Below are positions 14,909-19,150 of a stretch of 19,150 nt of DNA, one piece after another. The position numbers and the translations under genes are program-made. The DNA is taken from assembly GCA_937892865.1 (NCBI GenBank), contig CALBJG010000097.1, positions 1 to 19,150 on the forward strand. Reading direction: 5' to 3'. Position 1 is the stretch's first letter. The number at the start of each line of letters is the position of its first letter. The notes under the pieces are model-generated. The model was given only the letters and a program-made list of their open reading frames with translations. It did no database searches and was not told the DNA's origin. Source of the DNA: an uncultured Clostridia bacterium (GTDB taxonomy: Bacteria; Bacillota; Clostridia; Oscillospirales; Oscillospiraceae).

Positions 14909-14937
14909 ATTATCGCACATTTTCTATAAAAAAACAA
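14909..14937 (-). promoter_or_regulatory. Promoter of the NSS transporter
   Basis: Minus strand TTGTTT (14932-14937), 17 bp, GATAAT (14909-14914). The leader is about 30 nt. Confidence 0.6.
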
Positions 14938-14994
14938 TACGACAACAAAAGACAAAAAACCAAGGCGTACCAGCAAAAATACCATCATATTCAA

Positions 14995-15022
14995 CAAAAG
15001 AGCCCCATCCGGTTGGATGGGG
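14995..15022 (-). terminator. Terminator of the sigma/anti-sigma operon
   Basis: CCCCATCC / GGATGGGG stem with a 4-nt loop (15003-15022). On the minus strand a CTCTTTTG tract follows. It lies 45 bases after the anti-sigma stop codon. The rest of 14938-15066 shows nothing further. Confidence 0.75.
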
Positions 15023-15066
15023 TCATTTTCGGCTGCGGAGGCATATGATTTTACTGTTGGGTAATG

Positions 15067-16305
15067 TTATTCACTGACGATTTGCATACTTCCATCTGTT
15101 TTCAGCAAGTAGTGTACTTTCCCGGCACGCGCATAGACACAGTCAGATGCATAATAAGATACACTGTCAATTTCGCTTATGTTCAGCGGGTAAACGATCT
15201 GTTCAAAAGTTCTGATATCCAAAATCGTTAGTTTTCCGTCTGTAGCGGTATACGCAAACGGGCCCGCGATCATTGCCAAAAAATGATCGGCATTGGGATC
15301 TTTAGCGCTGTAACTGCCATCTATTTGCGTTTGCTTTTTTGCGGAGATATCATAGTATGACAGTTGATAGGTGATCTGCGCATCAGCGTCTTGTTCGGTG
15401 GAAATTATCAGAATTCTGTTGCTGTCAACAAAATAACCGCTCACTGCGTAGAGATCATTTTTATAAGGTAATGGGATCCTGTTTCCGGTTTCACAGTTGA
15501 GCAATTCCAAAACGGTGCCGTGTGAATAGGAGATCAGCGCATATCTGCCATCCGGGCTGAAACAAACCTCGGAAAGATAATCCAGAACATCGTTTTCCAG
15601 GGTAGCCAACGGATCAGACACTTTACCGGTTTTCACATCTACGAGGCAACAGTATGCGCCGTTCATTTGCAGATACCCATATCGATCACTGCCGGGGATT
15701 CGCCCCAAAGAATAGTCTGCAGAGTCGCACATCAGATACAGTTCGTCGTTATACACGGTCCAAAAGTATTCAGCCGTTATGCCATCCCATACTATTTGTC
15801 CTGCTGTCCAGGATGATGGGATCATATATGTATAAAACCGATATACATAATAGACGCCGTCATAGGAAAGGATGACCTGCTCTGTTTCCTCACTTTCAGA
15901 CACATATTGATAAACACATATGTCCGTTGTTGTTTCGCCATCCAAAGCGGCAAGCCCTATATAAGCGCCAATATTCTCTGCTGTTGCGGTATGGGATGCA
16001 TTGCTATCGCGCAGATAAAGCATATTATCCACATAAATTCCCAGTTCCATTCGCGATTTATCATTTATGTCCGGTTGCGTTGCCGTAGGGTCCTCCGCAG
16101 GTTTCCGGAGCAGCGGCTGCATATGCTCTTTTGCGAACATTCCCAACGCAAAAAGGACAATAAGGCAAGCCGCGCATAACCCGATGCGGCCCAACACTTT
16201 TTTCTGCGCTTTTCTGGTAGCAAGACGGTCTTTTTCTGTGATATATGTTTCTACCAAATCGGGATCAATGTGACTGAGTCCGTCGGTCCATTCACTTGGT
16301 TTCAT
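15067..16305 (-). CDS. Probable membrane anti-sigma factor with propeller-like extracellular domain
   Basis: 412 aa. The start ATG overlaps the sigma factor stop by 4 bp (ATGA), the classic layout of an ECF sigma/anti-sigma pair with coupled translation. Residues 1-38 are cytoplasmic and charged (SHIDPDLVETYITEKDR), about 39-58 form one membrane span, and about 60-412 would be outside. The outer part has repeated hydrophobic beta-rich segments, including CFSPDGRYALISYS near 249, as in WD40/TolB-type propellers, and may sense a surface signal. No zinc-binding HxxxCxxC motif of ZAS anti-sigma factors is present, so the N-terminal 38 residues are the presumed sigma-binding part, by analogy and context. 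The extracellular family is not recognised. Function from context; moderate confidence. Confidence 0.72.
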   Translation of the reverse strand: MKPSEWTDGLSHIDPDLVETYITEKDRLATRKAQKKVLGRIGLCAACLIVLFALGMFAKEHMQPLLRKPAEDPTATQPDINDKSRMELGIYVDNMLYLRDSNASHTATAENIGAYIGLAALDGETTTDICVYQYVSESEETEQVILSYDGVYYVYRFYTYMIPSSWTAGQIVWDGITAEYFWTVYNDELYLMCDSADYSLGRIPGSDRYGYLQMNGAYCCLVDVKTGKVSDPLATLENDVLDYLSEVCFSPDGRYALISYSHGTVLELLNCETGNRIPLPYKNDLYAVSGYFVDSNRILIISTEQDADAQITYQLSYYDISAKKQTQIDGSYSAKDPNADHFLAMIAGPFAYTATDGKLTILDIRTFEQIVYPLNISEIDSVSYYASDCVYARAGKVHYLLKTDGSMQIVSE

Positions 16306-16898
16306 ATCGAATAACCCTCACTTTCCAATTTTTCTTTCAGCGTTTTTCTGATAGCGGAGAGTTCTTTATTTATCATCGATCTGCTTAAATCCAGTTCCCT
16401 GGCAATTGCGTCAATGGGTTCTGCCATATAATATCTGCTCATAAAAATGATCTGTCTGCGTTTGGAAAGGTTTCGGACAAATTCGCTGATAACGCGGCCC
16501 AATTCCCGGGCATCAAATTCATTCGAAACATTCTGATCGCTTGATAAGAATTCCTCCAGTTCCGTCAAGGATACGGTCATTTCGGATGGAATCGTACCCT
16601 TTCGCGACTTATTATGATAACGGTTAATAGCGATCCTGCGCATAATCGTTGTTAAAAATGCTTTCAGCATATTCGGCTTTGATGGCGGTATTGCGTTCCA
16701 GACAGCAAGATATGTGTCTGCCAGGCATTCTTCACAATCCAGTTCATTATGTACAATGTTATAGGCGATTGAAAGCAAATAGTTTTTATATTTAGAATCC
16801 GTTTCTGCAATTGCTTTTTCGTCACGCATCCAATAGAGCGCAACGATCTGCTCATCACTGATCGGTGATCTTGTCGTCTGTTTCCTTTTGAATTCCAT
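16302..16898 (-). CDS. ECF-type RNA polymerase sigma-70 factor
   Basis: 198 aa, ATG 16898 with GAGGAGG five to six bases upstream. Region 2 lies at about 35-97 (YKNYLLSIAYNIVHNELDCE, then ADTYLAVWNAI and FLTTIMRRIAINRYH), which binds core polymerase and the -10 element. Region 4 lies at about 143-192 (LSKRRQIIFMSRYYMAEPID, then AIARELDLSRSMINKELSAI), which reads the -35 element. There is no region 1 or 3, as expected for group 4 sigma factors. It redirects polymerase to a small regulon when released by the anti-sigma factor encoded right behind it. Its own upstream region shows a housekeeping-type promoter rather than an obvious ECF one, so autoregulation is not evident. Confidence 0.9.
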   Translation of the reverse strand: MEFKRKQTTRSPISDEQIVALYWMRDEKAIAETDSKYKNYLLSIAYNIVHNELDCEECLADTYLAVWNAIPPSKPNMLKAFLTTIMRRIAINRYHNKSRKGTIPSEMTVSLTELEEFLSSDQNVSNEFDARELGRVISEFVRNLSKRRQIIFMSRYYMAEPIDAIARELDLSRSMINKELSAIRKTLKEKLESEGYSI

Positions 16899-16983
16899 TT
16901 GGGCCTCCTCTCCGGCGGGTTGAAAGATCCTTCATAAATATATGTCAACATAAATCAGGATAGTGTGTAATGATTTCAGAATA

Positions 16984-17013
16984 ATTATAGCATACATTTT
17001 TTATTGTAAACAA
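16984..17013 (-). promoter_or_regulatory. Probable promoter of the sigma/anti-sigma operon
   Basis: Minus strand TTGTTT (17008-17013), 18 bp, TATAAT (16984-16989), giving a leader of about 80 nt. An isolated TTGACA at 16943-16948 has no matching -10. Confidence 0.5.
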
Positions 17014-17101
17014 TATCTACCGCACACATAACCCGGAGAGATCCATGCGTCTGTTTTAAAGTGTATTATGTAATTTCCCCATACCGTTTTTCTGTCTTGG
17101 C

Positions 17102-17130
17102 TTTACTTTTTGGTTTTGTTGTGGTAAAAT
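17102..17130 (+). promoter_or_regulatory. Promoter of the folded leader/ncRNA
   Basis: TTTACT (17102-17107), 17 bp, TAAAAT (17125-17130). The expected start, about 17137, coincides with the first base of the long stem. The bases between this and the sigma promoter (17014-17101) hold nothing else I can name. Confidence 0.55.
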
Positions 17131-17136
17131 GACAGT

Positions 17137-17290
17137 GCGACGCAAACCGAATAATTGCTATTTGCTAGGGAAACTTACCTTGTAAAAAGGTGTTTCCCTC
17201 ATTTCCCTATGCAAATAGCGGATGGTTTGCGTCGCGGCAACCGGGGAAAGCACTTTTTTGGCACACCCTTCGGGGTGTGCTTTTTTATTG
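17137..17290 (+). ncRNA. Strongly folded candidate leader RNA or riboregulator, class unknown
   Basis: Outer stem GCGACGCAAACC (17137-17148) with GGTTTGCGTCGC (17224-17235), 12 perfect pairs. After an internal loop of 8/4 nt comes an inner stem GCTATTTGC-TAGGGAAA (17157-17173) with TTTCCCTA-T-GCAAATAGC (17202-17219), 17 pairs and one bulge. A small hairpin ACCTT/AAGGT (17177-17191) caps it. GGGAAAC (17168-17174) can instead pair with GTTTCCC (17192-17198), since TTTCCCT is repeated nine bases apart, giving two exclusive folds. A UUCG-loop terminator follows, ending 14 bases before the lipoprotein ATG. AAAGCAC (17247-17253) can pair with GTGCTTT (17277-17283) and compete with the terminator. 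This fits an attenuating leader or a free sRNA. It does not match any riboswitch consensus I could recall. Confidence 0.65.
17261..17286 (+). terminator. UUCG-loop terminator just upstream of the lipoprotein gene
   Basis: GCACACCC-TTCG-GGGTGTGC followed by T6. Lying between promoter and ribosome site, it would abort transcription of the lipoprotein unless bypassed. Confidence 0.9.
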
Positions 17291-17300
17291 GGGTAGGAAT

Positions 17301-17735
17301 ATGAAACGGACTGTCTGCATTGCCTGTCTGCTTGCACTATTGCTGTCTGCCTGTTTCGTTGAGGAGCAGACACCAACAATTCTTGAAGGGGATTATGACT
17401 ATGGCATATATCAACTGACCTTCACGGAAAAGAAAATCTCCAATGACCATGTGGGGAATGACTGGTCATTCACCTATACCCACAATGGTCAGACCGTCAA
17501 AAGCGGATATACGATAATCCAATCTTTGGAACTATTCACCTTTCAATCAATCGGGGTTGAGATTCGGGAAAAGGATAAAATCGACGATGTGGGAACCGGC
17601 ACCCTTGCCGTTGCCATATGTGAGGTAGGTTCGGGAAAGACAGAGATAACAGTAGCGGAGAATGCAGGTGCTTTCAAAGGTAATACTGCCGTTTGGGAAA
17701 TTTCCTGTAAGGTAGAGTTGGTCGGCAAACGATAG
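17301..17735 (+). CDS. Small secreted lipoprotein, family unknown
   Basis: 144 aa from ATG 17301, preceded by GTAGGA. The frame is open back to 17190, but that part runs through the hairpins and terminator, so I reject it. The lipoprotein signal MKRTVCIACLLALLLSAC has Cys18 as the lipid site. The rest looks beta-rich (YGIYQLTFTEKKISNDHVGN, then DWSFTYTHNGQTV) with a hydrophilic, soluble character, like a small extracytoplasmic binding or immunity-type domain. It is the only gene under the folded leader and is followed by a long terminator. I do not recognise the family and name no function. Confidence 0.75.
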   Translation: MKRTVCIACLLALLLSACFVEEQTPTILEGDYDYGIYQLTFTEKKISNDHVGNDWSFTYTHNGQTVKSGYTIIQSLELFTFQSIGVEIREKDKIDDVGTGTLAVAICEVGSGKTEITVAENAGAFKGNTAVWEISCKVELVGKR

Positions 17736-17769
17736 TATCTTGAATTGAACCACGCCGTTGATAGGATAT

Positions 17770-17815
17770 AACCCAAAAGAGACCCACACCATTCGGTGTG
17801 GGTCTCTTTTGGGTT
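17770..17815. terminator. Long perfect hairpin terminator after the lipoprotein gene
   Basis: 21-bp perfect stem (17770-17790 with 17795-17815), loop ATTC, core AGAGACCCACACC, with the T run inside the 3' arm. It lies 34 bases after the stop codon. Confidence 0.8.
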
Positions 17816-18021
17816 GCAGAGGCAGGGAATGTCAGTCTGACTTGGTTGCTGTCTGCGTCGTTTCTGCAGCCCGGTTTGCGGTGCCCGACATCTGCCTGCG
17901 TCGACAGTGCTCCTTGGCATATGTCGACCGCTGCACTGCGCTCGGCGCCTTTCTCCCGCCACCGGCGGCAGTCGCCTCGCTCATAACCCGGAGGTCGTTT
18001 AGGGTTTGTTTCGAAAGCCTG
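17816..18021. other. GC-rich non-coding block between two terminators
   Basis: About 200 bases, distinctly richer in G+C than both flanks. Several short overlapping frames on both strands run through it, none with a ribosome site or a recognisable product. It contains short inverted repeats such as GTCGACA/TGTCGAC (17900-17906, 17922-17928) and CCGCC-ACC-GGCGG, and a tRNA-like string at 17980-17999. Possibly a structured RNA, a dispersed intergenic repeat or a remnant of a mobile segment. Confidence 0.4.
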
Positions 18022-18065
18022 AGAAAAGAAAAAGTCATCCCAATTGAGATGACTTTTTCTTTTCT
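18022..18065. terminator. Long hairpin terminator of the small membrane protein gene
   Basis: 18-bp perfect stem (18022-18039 with 18048-18065), core AAAAAGTCATC/GATGACTTTTT, loop of 8 nt. A and T runs in the arms allow function in both directions. It lies about 50 bases past the minus-strand stop at 18116. Confidence 0.8.
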
Positions 18066-18090
18066 GGCACATCGCGCCGATTTAAATATC
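18065..18090 (-). repeat. 26-nt motif, copy 1 (3'UTR of the small membrane protein gene)
   Basis: Plus-strand TGGCACATCGCGCCGA, 5 nt, ATATC. It matches 18688-18713 at 20 of 26 positions (14 of 16 in the core). In the direction of transcription it lies between stop codon and terminator. Confidence 0.6.
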
Positions 18091-18115
18091 GGTCTGTTTT
18101 ATATTTTTATTCTTT

Positions 18116-18484
18116 TTAAATAATTGAAAGAAAAAACGAAATTAAAGCAAAGCCCAATGTTCCAAAAGGAAGGAACTGCATCAGGAACGAAACTGCGAAA
18201 ACCTTCTTTTTCCTGTAAAGAACAGATAAAAAAATACCGAGAGCACAAAAAGCAGGGGTGAGCAAAAACAATAATGCAGATAAAACAGAGCAAATTGCAA
18301 CGAAAGGTTCGTCCGAAAAACCAAGGGAGAAAAACATAATACCTAAAAGCCCAAAAATCCATCCGAACAGCACATATATGACGGAGAGAATAATATTGGA
18401 TGTTTTACAAATAAGTTCCCATTTTTTAATTGACTTCAAGCGGCGGTCTTCACTTGTTTCAATTACATTGTTAGATTCTATCAT
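18116..18484 (-). CDS. Small four-helix membrane protein, family unknown
   Basis: 122 aa, ATG 18484 with AAGGAGG seven bases upstream, a very good start. A hydrophilic N-terminus (about 25 residues, RRLKSIKKWELICK) is followed by four hydrophobic segments at about 29-50, 60-75, 78-90 and 95-122. It ends directly after the last helix (FFLSII). No catalytic or binding motif is visible. It has its own promoter and terminator and lies beside an ABC-2 type permease encoded in the same direction. The two could belong to one export or resistance module, but a terminator separates them. Function unknown. Confidence 0.8.
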   Translation of the reverse strand: MIESNNVIETSEDRRLKSIKKWELICKTSNIILSVIYVLFGWIFGLLGIMFFSLGFSDEPFVAICSVLSALLFLLTPAFCALGIFLSVLYRKKKVFAVSFLMQFLPFGTLGFALISFFLSII

Positions 18485-18516
18485 TTTCTCCCCTCCTTAT
18501 CTGTTTTGATATTTCT

Positions 18517-18544
18517 ATTTTATCATTTTTTCTGATAATTGCAA
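18517..18544 (-). promoter_or_regulatory. Promoter of the small four-helix protein
   Basis: Minus strand TTGCAA (18539-18544), 16 bp, TAAAAT (18517-18522). The leader is about 25 nt with AAGGAGG. Confidence 0.6.
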
Positions 18545-18623
18545 TATTCTTAGTTCAAGTCCTCCCCAAAGGTCGTTTTGGGAAAATGATATTTCTGAAT
18601 TTCACCTTGAAAAATGGCACGAA

Positions 18624-18656
18624 AAAACCCAGAAACCGCCCCGGTTTCTGGGTTTT
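18624..18656 (-). terminator. Terminator of the ABC permease gene
   Basis: AAAACCCAGAAACC (18624-18637) pairs with GGTTTCTGGGTTTT (18643-18656), loop of 5 nt. On the minus strand TTTTTTCG follows, 56 bases after the permease stop. Confidence 0.85.
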
Positions 18657-18663
18657 CCGAACC

Positions 18664-18713
18664 GATATCTTTTTCGGTTCGCAATGTTGGCACGTCGCAC
18701 CGAAAAAGATATC
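18664..18713. repeat. 15-bp inverted repeat at the permease stop codon, includes motif copy 2
   Basis: GATATCTTTTTCGGT (18664-18678) and ACCGAAAAAGATATC (18699-18713), perfect, 20-nt loop. The right arm contains part of the second copy of the 26-nt motif (18688-18713). A competing hairpin GAACCGA/TCGGTTC uses the left arm. The right arm touches the stop codon at 18712-18714. Confidence 0.65.
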
Positions 18714-19150
18714 ACGCCTTCCACACAGCTTTGATAATATTGCCGATCTTGGGAGATGTTCCGTACATAAGAACACCTACACGGTAGATCTTTGCGGAAA
18801 GAATTCCGATTCCAATGGTAGACGCAACCAAAATGCCAATGGAAATCGCAATCTCGTACCAAGGCACAGTGCTCATAGCAATTCTTGTGAACATCGCCAT
18901 TGGTGAAGTAAACGGAATATAGGAACAAATCTGCATGAGTATGTTATCCACACTTCCGCTGCTCATCGAGAACATAACCACCATAAAGCCAATAATGAAC
19001 AGGAATGTTACAGGCTGAACCGCAGTATTGATATCTTCCAGTTTTGAAACTGTAGAAGAAATTGCACCGTAAAGGAATGCATAAATGAGGAATCCGAGCA
19101 AGAAGAATACGAGCATATATACAAACAGATCGGGCGGAATATTAAAGATC
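18712..19150 (-). CDS. ABC-2 type transporter permease, C-terminal part (N-terminus outside window)
   Basis: 146 codons are visible; the frame is open to the right edge, upstream of the internal Met at 19116 (reading IFNIPPDLFVYMLVFFLLGF), so the gene continues beyond the window. This is the membrane component of an ATP-driven exporter of the NatB/ABC2_membrane_3 type. Signature segments are FFLLGFLIYAFLYGAISSTV, then SKLEDINTAVQPVTFLF (the family's conserved S-E-D-I-N-x-AVQP segment), CSYIPFTSPMAMFTRI and KIYRVGVLMYGTSPK. About four membrane helices are visible. The ATPase gene would be expected further upstream, outside the window. Substrate unknown; members export sodium, peptides or lantibiotics. 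Confidence 0.88.
   Translation of the reverse strand, partial: IFNIPPDLFVYMLVFFLLGFLIYAFLYGAISSTVSKLEDINTAVQPVTFLFIIGFMVVMFSMSSGSVDNILMQICSYIPFTSPMAMFTRIAMSTVPWYEIAISIGILVASTIGIGILSAKIYRVGVLMYGTSPKIGNIIKAVWKA

Noticed and set aside
14938..15002. Extra gene between the NSS gene and the anti-sigma gene
   Set aside because: No frame with a ribosome site; only A-rich sequence before the terminator.
17137..17235. Long inverted repeat as a MITE or IS end
   Set aside because: No target duplication at its edges, no transposase, and promoter plus terminator placement fits an RNA better.
17137..17290. c-di-GMP-I (GEMM) riboswitch, because of the GACGCAAA string
   Set aside because: The rest of the conserved core (CACGCACAGGGCAAACC, GGUUACCG-type segments) is missing.
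17190..17300. N-terminal extension of the lipoprotein frame
   Set aside because: It would be translated through the folded RNA and terminator; the lipoprotein signal begins at 17301.
17674..18123. Several overlapping frames (61-139 codons) on both strands of the GC-rich block
   Set aside because: They run through terminator stems, lack ribosome sites and have Arg/Cys-rich translations typical of chance frames in GC-rich DNA.

Overview
This window reads as a chromosomal segment of an anaerobic gut-type Bacillota, most likely class Clostridia and perhaps Oscillospirales. The case rests on strong AAGGAGG-type ribosome binding sites, near-consensus sigma-A promoters with 17-bp spacers, a BirA without the N-terminal DNA-binding domain, a TAXI-type TRAP transporter, a bacterial NSS symporter and an ECF sigma/anti-sigma pair of a type common in that order. 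No phage structural gene, transposase, integrase, CRISPR array, rRNA or complete tRNA was found. The placement is an inference; there is no marker gene.

Left part (1-5881): a truncated M29 aminopeptidase (minus strand, running off the left edge) is divergent from a homocysteine S-methyltransferase-type protein. Their two promoters lie back to back with abutting -35 boxes. Next comes an apparent two-gene unit: a six-helix membrane protein fused to a 2-oxoacid dehydrogenase E2-like acyltransferase domain whose catalytic His is replaced by Glu, then a biotin-protein ligase 3 bp later. A 72-residue single-span protein with an alternating Cys/acidic tail follows. It converges on an O-antigen ligase/polymerase-like membrane protein.

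Middle part (6000-13363): a large cytoplasmic GH95-like glycoside hydrolase, a possible 24-residue microprotein on the opposite strand, and an AraC-family regulator that may control the hydrolase. Two 10-bp direct repeats about four helical turns apart sit in the hydrolase promoter. A TAXI TRAP transporter follows on the minus strand (lipoprotein binding protein, then fused permease), with a perfect hairpin between the two genes and a 16-bp palindrome upstream of the promoter.

Right part (13404-19150): an NSS-family sodium symporter; an ECF sigma factor overlapping its probable membrane anti-sigma factor by 4 bp; a strongly folded candidate leader RNA or riboregulator (17137-17290) just upstream of a small lipoprotein; a GC-rich non-coding block of about 200 bp between two long terminator hairpins; a small four-helix membrane protein; and the C-terminal part of an ABC-2 type permease. 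This stretch is the most accessory-looking. The two minus-strand genes at its end share a 26-nt motif between stop codon and terminator.

The best candidates for something undescribed are the folded RNA at 17137-17290, the His-to-Glu membrane E2-like protein, the Cys/acidic tail protein, the 24-residue ORF and the repeated 26-nt 3'UTR motif.
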